64,000 nt of DNA. It comes from Mucilaginibacter roseus. GTDB taxonomy: Bacteria; Bacteroidota; Bacteroidia; Sphingobacteriales; Sphingobacteriaceae. The DNA lies in contig NZ_JAJPWV010000003.1 in assembly GCF_021215455.1 (NCBI RefSeq), positions 186,001 to 250,000 on the forward strand. The letters run 5' to 3'. Made by a program: the position numbers and the translations under genes. A model generated the notes under the pieces. The model was given only the letters and a program-made list of their open reading frames with translations, did no database searches and was not told the DNA's origin. Position 1 is the stretch's first letter, and the number at the start of each line of letters is the position of its first letter. This document shows, piece by piece, positions 30,261 through 39,050 of the stretch.

Positions 30261-31253
30261 TTACAGGCGGGTTTCGCGTTCAAATTGTTCTTTATTGGCT
30301 TCCTGCAACAGCGGGTTGGTTTTAACCACCGGCAGCGGCTTCATGGTTTCGTAATGATTAGCGCTGATAACTGATTTATGCGATACCTTGCGCGGGCCTT
30401 CAATTGTCCAGTCGGCTGTTTTCTTTTTTTCGAAACGGCAGGTATTGCATATGAATTCCTCTACCTCACCATATACATCCTTGCGGCCTGTTACCCTGAT
30501 TACGTCCTCACCTTTATACCAAAGTGTTACCTTGCCGCAGCATTTATCGCAATCGCGGTGTGCTTCAACCGGCTTGGTGAACCATACACGGTTTTTAAAA
30601 CGGAAAGTTTTGTCGGTCAACGCGCCTACCGGACAAACATCTATCACGTTGCCCGAAAAATCATTATCAACCGCTTTTTGTATATAAGTTGATATTTCAG
30701 AATGATCCCCCCTGTTTAAAATGCCGTGCAAACGGGTATTGGTGATCTGGTCGGCAGTAAACACGCAGCGATAGCAAAGTATGCAGCGCGTCATGTGCAG
30801 TTGTATTTTGTCGCCTATGTCGATCTTCTCGAAAGTACGGCGGTCAAACTCGTAACGGGTTTTAGCGGCGCCGTGCTCATAGCCCAGATCCTGCAAGTGG
30901 CATTCACCTGCCTGGTCGCACACCGGGCAATCCAGCGGGTGGTTGATTAGCAACATTTCTACCACGCCTTTACGCGCTTCAATAACTTCGGGCGAGGTAA
31001 TGTTTTGCACTTCCATGCCATCCATCACCGTGGTACGGCATGATGCTACCAGCTTAGGCATAGGGCGCGGGTCTTTTTCAGAGCCTTTGCTTACTTTAAC
31101 CAAACAGGTACGGCATTTACCGCCGCTGCCCTCAAGTTTTGAGTAATAACACATAGCAGGCGGAACAATATCACCCCCTATCTGCCTCGCGGCATTCAGG
31201 ATGCTTGTTCCGGGTTCTACGTCAACAGTGATTCCGTCTATCGTTACTTTCAT
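30261..31253 (-). CDS. nuoG: NADH-quinone oxidoreductase subunit G, short form
   Basis: Iron-sulfur subunit of the peripheral arm, only 330 residues. The N-terminal 2Fe-2S ligands are C35, C47, C50 and C72; the His/Cys cluster is H105, C109, C112, C118 (HPLDCPVCDQAGEC); a further 4Fe-4S site is C157, C160, C163 and C207. A cysteine-rich segment (CDKCCGKVT, ICNTC) follows, but the large molybdopterin-like domain of E. coli NuoG (about 900 residues) is absent. Short NuoG forms are usual in Bacteroidota, so this is not a broken gene. Confidence 0.93.
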   Translation of the reverse strand: MKVTIDGITVDVEPGTSILNAARQIGGDIVPPAMCYYSKLEGSGGKCRTCLVKVSKGSEKDPRPMPKLVASCRTTVMDGMEVQNITSPEVIEARKGVVEMLLINHPLDCPVCDQAGECHLQDLGYEHGAAKTRYEFDRRTFEKIDIGDKIQLHMTRCILCYRCVFTADQITNTRLHGILNRGDHSEISTYIQKAVDNDFSGNVIDVCPVGALTDKTFRFKNRVWFTKPVEAHRDCDKCCGKVTLWYKGEDVIRVTGRKDVYGEVEEFICNTCRFEKKKTADWTIEGPRKVSHKSVISANHYETMKPLPVVKTNPLLQEANKEQFERETRL

Positions 31254-31491
31254 TTTTGTTCCTCACAAATCCCCATCTTATTGATGATGGACTTTTAAGA
31301 CCTTATATTCTTTTGTCATGCTGAGCTTGTCAAAACATCGGTTAGTTTGACTAACGCGCGCCTTAGACAGGCTCAGGGTGACACCCTTTTATTTTCATTC
31401 AGGTAACCTGTCATGCTGAACTTGTCGAAGCATCCGCCGATTGTGTCAGGCGTTCAGCCCTTCGACAGGCTCAGGGTGACATTCCCTCATA
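31254..31491. repeat. Two copies of a dispersed inverted repeat in the nuoF-nuoG gap
   Basis: Copy 1 spans 31314-31383 and copy 2 spans 31409-31481. Each begins TGTCATGCTGARCTTGTC and ends GACAGGCTCAGGGTGACA. In copy 2 the arms (31409-31430 and 31460-31481) pair at about 18 of 22 positions. The two copies share their ends but differ in the interior. The rest of the gap is unremarkable, and no gene is supported. Elements of this kind are frequent between Bacteroidota genes. Confidence 0.85.
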
Positions 31492-32856
31492 TTATGCTTC
31501 CGCCTTTTCCACTTTTGGCAATGGGTCGGCATAATGTGCCAAACCGTAGTTGCGTGTAGTAGCCTCAGCAGCGTTAGTAACATGCCATTCAAACTCATCC
31601 CTAAAGTGGCGAATAGCACTGGCTACCGGCCAGGCTGCCGCATCACCCAGCGGACAAATGGTGTTACCTTCAATTTTTTTAGATACATCAACCAGCAGGT
31701 CCATGTCGCTCATTTTCCCATGGCCATATTCCAGGCGGTGCAGCACCTTTTCCATCCAACCGGTACCCTCACGGCATGGCGAACATTGTCCGCAGCTTTC
31801 GTGATGGTAAAAACGAGAGAAATTCCAGGTGTTACGTACGATGCACTGGTCTTCGTCAAAGGCGATGAAACCACCGGAACCCATCATGGAGCCGGTAGCG
31901 AAACCACCGTCAGACAATGACTCGTAGCTCATCAGCCTTGCTTCGTTGTTTATGGTTTTTAAGATCAGGTTAGCAGGTAATATCGGCACTGATGAACCAC
32001 CGGCCACTACCGCTTTAAGGCGTTTGCCGTTGGCTATGCCACCGCAATATTCGTCGCTGTAAATAAACTCTTCAACAGGTACGCCCAGTTCAATTTCGTA
32101 AACACCCGGTTTATTAAGGTTGCCCGATGCCGAGATCAGTTTGGTACCGGTACTACGGCCGATACCGATTTTGGCATACTCGTCGCCACCCTCATTAATG
32201 ATAGGCACTACGGCAGCAATTGACTCCACGTTGTTAACCACCGTTGGGCAGCCATACAAACCAGCGATTGCCGGAAATGGTGGCTTTATACGCGGGTTAC
32301 CACGTTTGCCTTCCAATGATTCCAACAGCGCGGTTTCTTCTCCGCAAATGTAAGCACCGCCTCCGGGCTGCACATACAGCTCCAGATCGTAACCGGTACC
32401 TAATATATTTTTGCCTAACAAGCCCGCGTTTTTAGCTTCGGCTATGGCTCTTTCCAGTATGCGTATTTGCGGCATCATTTCGCCGCGAACGTAGATGTAT
32501 GATGTATTGGCACCCAAGGCGTAACTGGCCACGATCATTCCCTCGATCAGTAAGTGAGGGATGTACGTCATCAGGTAACGGTCTTTAAAAGTACCGGGCT
32601 CTGATTCATCGGCATTACAAACCAGGTAACGGGGTACACCTTCGGGTTTAGCCAAAAAGCTCCATTTCATCCCGGTAGGGAAACCCGCGCCGCCGCGGCC
32701 GCGCAAGCCCGATTTTTTCACTTCCTCCACAACCTCGTCAGGAGTCAGTGTTTTCAGCGCTTTTTCAACAGCGGCGTAACCGCCCTTTTGGCGGTATACC
32801 TCCAGCGTATTGATACCAGGTACGTTAATATGTTCTAATAATAATTTGCGTCCCAT
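31492..32856 (-). CDS. nuoF: NADH-quinone oxidoreductase subunit F
   Basis: NADH-binding, FMN-containing subunit of complex I, 454 residues. It has the FMN/NADH motifs GLRGRGGAGFPTGMKWSF and GGGAYICGEETALLESLEGKRG, and the N3 cluster motif ESCGQCSPCREGT near the C-terminus. It overlaps nuoE by one base. Confidence 0.98.
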   Translation of the reverse strand: MGRKLLLEHINVPGINTLEVYRQKGGYAAVEKALKTLTPDEVVEEVKKSGLRGRGGAGFPTGMKWSFLAKPEGVPRYLVCNADESEPGTFKDRYLMTYIPHLLIEGMIVASYALGANTSYIYVRGEMMPQIRILERAIAEAKNAGLLGKNILGTGYDLELYVQPGGGAYICGEETALLESLEGKRGNPRIKPPFPAIAGLYGCPTVVNNVESIAAVVPIINEGGDEYAKIGIGRSTGTKLISASGNLNKPGVYEIELGVPVEEFIYSDEYCGGIANGKRLKAVVAGGSSVPILPANLILKTINNEARLMSYESLSDGGFATGSMMGSGGFIAFDEDQCIVRNTWNFSRFYHHESCGQCSPCREGTGWMEKVLHRLEYGHGKMSDMDLLVDVSKKIEGNTICPLGDAAAWPVASAIRHFRDEFEWHVTNAAEATTRNYGLAHYADPLPKVEKAEA

Positions 32857-33383
32857 TAGTTATTTGCCTTTGCTTTCAAGTCCGCTATTAAAGTATCAAC
32901 CGATTGCGTGGTCAGGTTCTCGTAAAAGGTATATTCAGGGCCTATTTGCAATACCGGGCCAAAGCCGCAGGCTGCCAAACACTCCACTCCTCTCCAGCTA
33001 AATAAACCGTCAGGAGTAACTTCGCCTTCTTTGACACCTAACTGTTGCTCAATATAATCCATTATCTTTTCGGCGCCTACCAGGCAGCAAGGGCCTGTAC
33101 GGCAAACCTCCAGTACATATTTGCCTTGCGGGCGCATAAAGTACATGGTGTAAAAAGTGGCTACCTCATAAACCTCAATGGGTAAAATATCCAGGTATGC
33201 GGCTACCTTATCCATCGAAGGGGCGCTCAACCAACCAAACTCTGCTTGTGTTTCGTGCAAAATAGGCAGCAAGGCCGATTTTTGTTTTCCTTCCGGATAA
33301 CGGCTTTTTATATCATCAAACTTAGCGATCAGCGCTGCTGAAAACTCAACAGGTGCTTGCTCGGTATCTTCAACCCTAAGCAT
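32856..33383 (-). CDS. nuoE: NADH-quinone oxidoreductase subunit E
   Basis: Thioredoxin-fold 2Fe-2S subunit (cluster N1a), 175 residues. The four ligands lie in CRTGPCC and VECLAACG. It overlaps the end of nuoD by eight bases and nuoF by one, so translation is coupled. Confidence 0.98.
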   Translation of the reverse strand: MLRVEDTEQAPVEFSAALIAKFDDIKSRYPEGKQKSALLPILHETQAEFGWLSAPSMDKVAAYLDILPIEVYEVATFYTMYFMRPQGKYVLEVCRTGPCCLVGAEKIMDYIEQQLGVKEGEVTPDGLFSWRGVECLAACGFGPVLQIGPEYTFYENLTTQSVDTLIADLKAKANN

Positions 33384-34587
33384 CTAATTCTCCCGCTATA
33401 ACGTTTAAACTACTCATGTTAATTATCGCGTCAGACAATAGCATGCCCTGACTCATGGGCGCGTACATCTGGTAATTTATAAAGCTCGGCCTGCGGAAGT
33501 GTAAACGGTACGGCGAGCGGCCACCATCGTTAACCAGGTAAAAACCCAGTTCGCCGTTAGCGCCCTCAACAGCATGGTAAACTTCAGTAACCGGGGTTTC
33601 CACCTCGCCCATCACTATTTTAAAGTGATAGATCAGGGCTTCCATATTGTTATATACTTCCTCTTTAGGCGGCAGGTAGAACTCAGGCACATTGGCATGG
33701 AAAATATCCGCAGGTTCCTTTTCTATCTTATTTAAAGCTTGCTCAATAATGCGCAAGCTCTGCTTCATTTCTTCGTTACGTACTAAAAAACGACTATATA
33801 CGTCACCGTTTTCACCTACCGGGATTTCGAAATCAAATTCCTCGTATGATGAATATGGCTCCATAGCACGCACATCATAATCAACACCGGCAGCGCGCAA
33901 TAACGGACCGCTCCAGCTATAGCTGAGCGCCGTTTCGGCAGTTACCGGGGCAACGCCCTTGGTACGGTCAATAAATATACGGTTGCGATTAAACAGGTTT
34001 TCAAACTCCTTTAACACCGCCGGAAATGCTTTTACAAATTTTCGGATCTTGTTAAACGCGATGGTATTAAAATTACGTTCAAACCCGCCAATACGGCCAA
34101 TATTGGTAGTAAGGCGCGAGCCGCAGATCTCTTCATAAATTTCATAGATCTCCTCACGATACTCCATCATGTACAGGAAGCCCGTAAAAGCACCTGTATC
34201 CACACCTAATACACCGTTGCAAATAATGTGATCGGCAATACGGGCAAGCTCCATAATGATCACACGCATATAGTCAACACGCTTTGGAGTAGTGATGCCG
34301 GCCAGCTTTTCAACCGTCATGTGCCAGCCCATGTTATTTATAGGTGACGAACAGTAGTTCAGCCTGTCGGTAAGCGGGGTGATCTGGTAAAATGGCCTGT
34401 GCTCGGCAATTTTTTCAAACGCGCGGTGTATGTAGCCAATGGTTGATACGCCGCTTACAATACGCTCGCCATCCATCTGCAACACGTTTTGAAAAACGCC
34501 GTGTGTTGCCGGGTGGGTAGGCCCCAGATTAAGGGTTGAGAGTTCGCTTTGCGGATCGTTATCAAAAAATACAGGATGATTCTGCAT
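33376..34587 (-). CDS. nuoD: NADH-quinone oxidoreductase subunit D
   Basis: 49-kDa-type subunit lining the quinone site, 403 residues and not fused to NuoC as it is in E. coli. It contains LGPTHPATHGVF (quinone-head His and Tyr region), GVDTGAFTGFLYMMEYREEIYEIYE and GRSPYRLHFRRPSF. It lies five bases after nuoC. Confidence 0.98.
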   Translation of the reverse strand: MQNHPVFFDNDPQSELSTLNLGPTHPATHGVFQNVLQMDGERIVSGVSTIGYIHRAFEKIAEHRPFYQITPLTDRLNYCSSPINNMGWHMTVEKLAGITTPKRVDYMRVIIMELARIADHIICNGVLGVDTGAFTGFLYMMEYREEIYEIYEEICGSRLTTNIGRIGGFERNFNTIAFNKIRKFVKAFPAVLKEFENLFNRNRIFIDRTKGVAPVTAETALSYSWSGPLLRAAGVDYDVRAMEPYSSYEEFDFEIPVGENGDVYSRFLVRNEEMKQSLRIIEQALNKIEKEPADIFHANVPEFYLPPKEEVYNNMEALIYHFKIVMGEVETPVTEVYHAVEGANGELGFYLVNDGGRSPYRLHFRRPSFINYQMYAPMSQGMLLSDAIINMSSLNVIAGELDA

Positions 34588-34592
34588 GCTTA

Positions 34593-35096
34593 TTATCTTC
34601 CAAAAAAGTAATCTTTCTTATCTACACGGTTCGGGTCTTCCAACGGATACTCTTTACGCATCGGGAAAACCGTCATATCGTCAACATTCAATATACGGCG
34701 CAAATCAGGGTGACCGTCAAACACTACACCGAAAAAGTCGTAGGTTTCACGTTCCATCCAGTTAGCACCATCCCATAGCACAGTTGCCGTAGGCATATGC
34801 ACATCGCCATCGGCCACAAATACCTTTATACGGATGCGTACATTATTTACCAAACTGTGCAGGTGGTAAATTATACCGATAGATTTTTCCTGTTCAGGAT
34901 AGTGGATAGCCGTAATGTCTGTTAAAAAAATAAATTGCAGCGTTGGGTCATTCTTTAAAAAGGTGAGCAAACCAATGATCTGCTCGCGGCTGGTTTCAAC
35001 AGTCAGCAGATTATGCGGCTCGCCCGTTACACTTACCACATCGCCAAATGCTGCGGCAATTTTATCTAAAACTTCCTGATTGGTTATTTTACCCAT
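34593..35096 (-). CDS. nuoC: NADH-quinone oxidoreductase subunit C
   Basis: 30-kDa-type peripheral subunit, 167 residues, separate from NuoD. The signature WMERETYDFFGVVFDGHPDLRRIL and the C-terminal PLRKEYPLEDP-like segment (FPMRKEYPLEDPNR) are present. It overlaps nuoB by one base. Confidence 0.97.
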   Translation of the reverse strand: MGKITNQEVLDKIAAAFGDVVSVTGEPHNLLTVETSREQIIGLLTFLKNDPTLQFIFLTDITAIHYPEQEKSIGIIYHLHSLVNNVRIRIKVFVADGDVHMPTATVLWDGANWMERETYDFFGVVFDGHPDLRRILNVDDMTVFPMRKEYPLEDPNRVDKKDYFFGR

Positions 35097-35638
35097 TACT
35101 GAATTCCGTATTTAGCTAAAAGTTCCTGGTACTTCGGTTCGTTGCGGCGGCGCAGCGATTCGGTTTGTACCAGTTTCTGAATGTTCATAAAACCGTCAAT
35201 AATGGCTTCGGGACGTGGCGGGCAACCGGGCACGTAAACATCAACCGGTATAACCTCATCAATACCTTGCAATACCGAATAAGTATCAAATATACCACCA
35301 CTTGAGGCACAGGCACCAACAGCCATCACCCAACGTGGCTCGGCCATTTGCAGGTAAACCTGGCGCAATACCGGAGCCATTTTTTTGGATATGGTACCCA
35401 TAACCATCAGCAGGTCGGCCTGACGTGGCGAAAAGCTCAAACGCTCGGCACCGAAACGGGAAAGGTCATAATGTGAGCCCATTGTAGCCATAAACTCAAT
35501 ACCGCAGCATGAGGTGGCAAAAGGCAAGGGCCATAAAGAGTGCGAACGGGCCAACCCGATTGCTTTATCAAGCGATGTGGCGAAGAACCCTGAACCTTCA
35601 ACACCCGGAGGGGCGTTAACTATTTGAATATCACTCAT
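35096..35638 (-). CDS. nuoB: NADH-quinone oxidoreductase subunit B
   Basis: Carries cluster N2, the last electron donor to quinone. 180 residues with ligands C44 and C45 (SCCGIEFM), C110 (GACASSGG) and C139 (VPGCPPRPE). It is the second nuo gene, 122 bases after nuoA. Confidence 0.98.
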   Translation of the reverse strand: MSDIQIVNAPPGVEGSGFFATSLDKAIGLARSHSLWPLPFATSCCGIEFMATMGSHYDLSRFGAERLSFSPRQADLLMVMGTISKKMAPVLRQVYLQMAEPRWVMAVGACASSGGIFDTYSVLQGIDEVIPVDVYVPGCPPRPEAIIDGFMNIQKLVQTESLRRRNEPKYQELLAKYGIQ

Positions 35639-35760
35639 GAACTAAATTATAAACTTAGGCTTGCAGGCAAAAAGACCGCCTTGCAGCACAAATTTATAAT
35701 AAAATACCAGCTAAACGTATCAGGAACACTATGTATGAAGTATTTAGAATCAATCTAAAC

Positions 35761-36132
35761 TTAATCCCACTCGAGGGCGCGCTTACGGATAATGTAAATG
35801 AAACCGAGCAACAAGGTGCCCATGAAAATAAACATTTCTATCATGCCGGTTTTACCAAGCTCCTTAAAGTTTATTGCCCAGGGATACATAAATATCACCT
35901 CTACATCAAACAGCACGAAGAGAATTGCAACCAGGAAGTATTTGATAGAGATAGGTGTACGCGCATTACCTACAACCTCGATGCCCGACTCAAACGGCGT
36001 CAGTTTATCGTTGGTTTTGCGTTTAGGACCAATTTTGTGGGTTACAAACATGGTTGTAAATACAAAACCAAGTGCCACTACCATCTGAAAAATGATTGGC
36101 AAGAAGTTGATCGGTAAACTTTGTGCTTCCAT
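35761..36132 (-). CDS. nuoA: NADH-quinone oxidoreductase subunit A
   Basis: Small three-helix membrane subunit, 123 residues from the ATG at 36132 (MEAQSLPINFLPIIFQ). The frame continues to 36174, but that part overlaps the candidate promoter and the preceding terminator. Conserved PFESGIEVVGNARTPISIKYFLVAILFVLFDVEVIF is present. First gene of the 14-gene nuo operon. Confidence 0.95.
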   Translation of the reverse strand: MEAQSLPINFLPIIFQMVVALGFVFTTMFVTHKIGPKRKTNDKLTPFESGIEVVGNARTPISIKYFLVAILFVLFDVEVIFMYPWAINFKELGKTGMIEMFIFMGTLLLGFIYIIRKRALEWD

Positions 36133-36136
36133 ATTG

Positions 36137-36144
36137 CAAATATA
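36137..36144 (-). promoter_or_regulatory. Candidate -7 promoter box of the nuo operon
   Basis: Read on the minus strand this is TATATTTG, an exact TAnnTTTG match, placed between the terminator of the TPR gene and the nuoA ATG. Only four bases separate the box from the ATG, so transcription would start at or next to the start codon. No -33 TTTG is found at the usual spacing. Confidence 0.45.
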
Positions 36145-36160
36145 ATGATGGCTTTCAAAT

Positions 36161-36189
36161 AAAAAAGGCCTCATTAAAATGAGGCCTTT
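36161..36189 (-). terminator. Intrinsic terminator after the TPR gene
   Basis: Stem AAAGGCCTCAT/ATGAGGCCTTT with loop TTTA on the minus strand, followed by T residues (TTTTTT in total). It separates the TonB/ExbB cluster from the nuo operon. Confidence 0.9.
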
Positions 36190-36213
36190 AAAGTTTTATA
36201 ACCAGAGCATAGT

Positions 36214-37884
36214 TTATTTACCTGTTGCTCCGCCTTTTTTAGAGAAGAATGCCAATACCGATTTGTTGGTAGGATCAAGCTCTCTTGCTTTAGTAAAGTT
36301 TTCGGTGGCTTTAGCGTTATCCTTTTCTTTATAAGCAGCATAATTACCTAAGTAAACATAAGCTTCGCTTAAGCCTTTTTTGCTCTTATCGTCCGGGGCG
36401 CCTTTAGCAGTTACAACCTCAATGTACTTTTCGTAGAAAGGTTTTGCGTAACCTACTATGTTGTTACGGTCTTTCTCTTTCATTTCGTTTACACGTGCGC
36501 GGTAAAGGAAAGCGTCAGGAAACGGCTGTGTGGCTGTTTTTTGGATGATATAGCTAAATGCGCTGTCAGCTTTAGTTAACACCTCTTCGTTACCTTTTTT
36601 AGCATCATACCCAAAGTAATAGCTTAAACCTTCGTAAAAGTAATCGGTTAATTTAACAGCACGACCACCTTTTTTTGTAAACTCGTTGTATGCATCACCG
36701 GCTTCAACGTATTTCTTCTTTTGGTAAAGTGTTTTAGCGATCTCCGCATAAAGTTCGGCTTGCGTAGTATCTAATTCTATCGCCTTTTTAAGGTTATTGA
36801 TACCGGTTGAGTCATCACCTGAAGCAATTTGAATACGGCCCAGGTACAAATAATCGCGAGGGATAATACGTTTCTCACCAGCTTCAGCCATGAATTTTTT
36901 CATACCTGCTAATGCGGCTGGGTAATCCTTATTCTCATATGCGGCATACGCTTTATAACGGTATATCTTCAGGTTGTTTGCTCCGGCCACCTTTTCAAGC
37001 TCGGCAACCTCAGCCTGCAATGCAGGGTAATCACCGGCAGCTAACAAAAAGTCAGCATAACGCATACGCGATTCAACCGAACGGTCAGTCAGGCTCAGAT
37101 ATTTTTTATAATTCTCAACACCTTCTTTAACCTTAGCTGATGCCATCTTCGGATCGTTAAACGCCCAGCGAAGATCGGTCTCCGCCCACTCGCGGTAAGC
37201 AGGGCCATAGTTAGGGTTGATAGCTAAAGCTGCCTTGTATTCAGCCTCTGATTGCTCAAAGTTGTTAGCATATCTCCAAAGCACACCTTTAGCTACAGTA
37301 GCAGCTGCTGATTTTGGATCAACAGTCAACGCTTCCTGGTAAGCTGTTAGGGCTTCGCTGCTTTTCACCAGCAAACGGTTTGCATTACCTAACTCAACCA
37401 ACAAAGCGGCATCCTTAGGATTAACGGCTTTACCTTTTGCTAATACATCAGCAGCGGCTTTTGCATCTGCGGGGTCAAGTAAATAAGCTTCACCTACGTA
37501 TAAATACGGAGTGCTGCTTTTACCGGCCAGGCTAACAGCCTGATTAAAATTAGTGGTAGCACCTGCCGAGTTTTTCTCTAAACGGGCTACAGCACCCAAA
37601 CCGGCATAGTTTAACGCTGATTTAGGGTTTTTAGCTATACCTTGTGTAAACACGGCCTTAGCTGAGTCTGGATAATCCTGTAATATATACACCCAACCCA
37701 AATAAAAATAGTTCTCATCCTTATCGGCCTGAGTTTGAGTAAGGTTTTTAAGCATTGATTTTGCTTTCTGATACTGCTCGGCGTCAATAGCTTTTTTGGC
37801 GTCGTCTAAACTTTGCGAAAAAACTGATGAACCCATAAGCATCAGTGGCAATGCTGCGGTGGCAATTTTACTGATCTCTTTCAT
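36214..37884 (-). CDS. Secreted tetratricopeptide-repeat protein
   Basis: 556 residues with a signal peptide (MKEISKIATAALPLMLMGSSVFSQ) and TPR-type helical repeats through nearly the whole length, for example DENYFYLGWVYILQDYPDSAKAVF, ALNYAGLGAVARLEKNSAGAT and AELYAEIAKTLYQKKKYVEAGD. It is predicted to be periplasmic, acting as a scaffold. It is the last gene of the TonB/ExbB/PstS-like run, 15 bases after the PstS-like gene, and ends in a terminator. The binding partner is unknown. Confidence 0.92.
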   Translation of the reverse strand: MKEISKIATAALPLMLMGSSVFSQSLDDAKKAIDAEQYQKAKSMLKNLTQTQADKDENYFYLGWVYILQDYPDSAKAVFTQGIAKNPKSALNYAGLGAVARLEKNSAGATTNFNQAVSLAGKSSTPYLYVGEAYLLDPADAKAAADVLAKGKAVNPKDAALLVELGNANRLLVKSSEALTAYQEALTVDPKSAAATVAKGVLWRYANNFEQSEAEYKAALAINPNYGPAYREWAETDLRWAFNDPKMASAKVKEGVENYKKYLSLTDRSVESRMRYADFLLAAGDYPALQAEVAELEKVAGANNLKIYRYKAYAAYENKDYPAALAGMKKFMAEAGEKRIIPRDYLYLGRIQIASGDDSTGINNLKKAIELDTTQAELYAEIAKTLYQKKKYVEAGDAYNEFTKKGGRAVKLTDYFYEGLSYYFGYDAKKGNEEVLTKADSAFSYIIQKTATQPFPDAFLYRARVNEMKEKDRNNIVGYAKPFYEKYIEVVTAKGAPDDKSKKGLSEAYVYLGNYAAYKEKDNAKATENFTKARELDPTNKSVLAFFSKKGGATGK

Positions 37885-37899
37885 CTAATTAATTTTAAT

Positions 37900-38826
37900 T
37901 TACTCTTTCTTTATGTTTATTTCCCTGCGGGGGATTGAATCAGGCAATAAGCCCGATTTCAGTATTATACGCTGTCCTCGTTCGCTTGCCAAAAATGATG
38001 CAAATCCCGTGCCCAATCCTACCCTGCCGGTACTGTTTAAAATATACAGCCCTCGGCTTAATGGGTACTGTTTTAAGACAAGCGAAGTTTGTGATGGTTT
38101 AAAGTAATCGTTAGGGTACTTTTTGTTTGCTTCGTCCCTTACGCCCATAATTTGTACTTTTCGTACATACGGAGCGTAATCGTCGTCAGGGTCATTAAGC
38201 CAGCTGAAACCAACTATACCTATTGCCCCCTCATGTTCACTTACATATTTAATAACGTCTTTGTTTGATTTGAGGGCATAAATATTCTTTTGTTTTAGAT
38301 CCTTATTACCCGATAAGTCTTTAAGGTACCTTACTATACTGGAGTTCGGATTATCAAAAACGATGTTTTGGTCAGTTTTAGTGTTGCCGTTCAACATTTT
38401 TTTTATTTCCGACACAGTGATGAGTGTATCAGATGATTTTTTATTTACAATCAGCGCAACGGCATCAACCGCAAACTTGTTAACCTCCGGCGGTAACTTA
38501 CGCTCATCAAATATCTTCTTTTCCGCTGGTGTAAGCTCGCGCGACATGATTGCCACGCTTATACTATCGTTGAGAAAAAGGTTGAGCAATTCATTTTCTG
38601 ACATGTAGTGTATATCCAGTTTGGCTTTGCTAAACAAACTTTCAAACACAACCTGCTCTTCCGCAACTATAGGCTCAAATGATTCATCTGCCAACACTTT
38701 GATATCTCCTTCGGCAAATCCATCAAGTGGTTTAGCGGCCTTATCTGTACCGGAGCCGCCACAGGCTGAAATCACCAACGTTGAAAATAACAACCAGGCA
38801 AGCCTAAAATTAACTTTCGTTATCAT
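37900..38826 (-). CDS. PstS-like substrate-binding lipoprotein
   Basis: 308-residue periplasmic binding protein with signal peptide and lipobox (LVISAC, Cys22). The PBP-like fold is indicated by SVAIMSRELTPAEKKIF, FAVDAVALIVNKKSSDTLITVSEIKKML and SSIVRYLKDL, as in PstS phosphate-binding proteins. There is no pstC/A/B nearby. Its place behind tonB and exbD suggests a role in the TonB system or phosphate sensing rather than ABC import, but this is inference. It overlaps the upstream small gene by 17 bases. Confidence 0.87.
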   Translation of the reverse strand: MITKVNFRLAWLLFSTLVISACGGSGTDKAAKPLDGFAEGDIKVLADESFEPIVAEEQVVFESLFSKAKLDIHYMSENELLNLFLNDSISVAIMSRELTPAEKKIFDERKLPPEVNKFAVDAVALIVNKKSSDTLITVSEIKKMLNGNTKTDQNIVFDNPNSSIVRYLKDLSGNKDLKQKNIYALKSNKDVIKYVSEHEGAIGIVGFSWLNDPDDDYAPYVRKVQIMGVRDEANKKYPNDYFKPSQTSLVLKQYPLSRGLYILNSTGRVGLGTGFASFLASERGQRIILKSGLLPDSIPRREINIKKE

Positions 38827-39040
38827 CCTTTTTTAATAAGCGTGAAAACCTGAGTATCCCATAAAAAATAAAAAAGGCGCCACATAAATAACGCTGCCAA
38901 TCAGCTAAGGGCAGGTTCATGGCATCCCAAAACATGATCATTAGCCCAAGCGCAGTAACGCTTATGAACGTAACAACCCCTAAAATAAGCAAAAATCGCC
39001 TTTTGGGCGATTTTTGCTTTGAATTTGAATTAAATAACAT
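38810..39040 (-). CDS. Small membrane protein of unknown function
   Basis: 76 residues with two hydrophobic helices (about 16-38 and 46-64) and charged ends (KQKSPKRRF before, RLLKKDDNES after). It begins 10 bases after the tonB stop and overlaps the start of the PstS-like gene by 17 bases. A strong terminator-like hairpin (38987-39019) falls within codons 8-18. Similar small two-helix proteins are often seen between tonB and pstS-like genes in related bacteria, so I consider it real. Confidence 0.75.
   Translation of the reverse strand: MLFNSNSKQKSPKRRFLLILGVVTFISVTALGLMIMFWDAMNLPLADWQRYLCGAFFIFYGILRFSRLLKKDDNES
38987..39019 (-). terminator. Terminator-like hairpin within the start of the small membrane gene
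   Basis: Perfect 14-bp stem AAGCAAAAATCGCC/GGCGATTTTTGCTT with a 5-base loop, starting 32 bases after the tonB stop on the minus strand. The 3' side is T-rich (TTTTTGCTTATTTT). It looks like a partial terminator that would reduce transcription of the PstS-like and TPR genes relative to exbB-tonB; this is inference. Confidence 0.55.
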
Positions 39041-39050
39041 TTATGTGCAA

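Noticed and set aside
30261..31253. nuoG as a truncated pseudogene
   Set aside because: All expected N-terminal cluster ligands are intact and the short form is usual in Bacteroidota; it sits in an intact operon.
31314..31481. CRISPR-like repeats
   Set aside because: Only two copies, each an inverted repeat with differing interior and no regular spacers; no cas genes are present.
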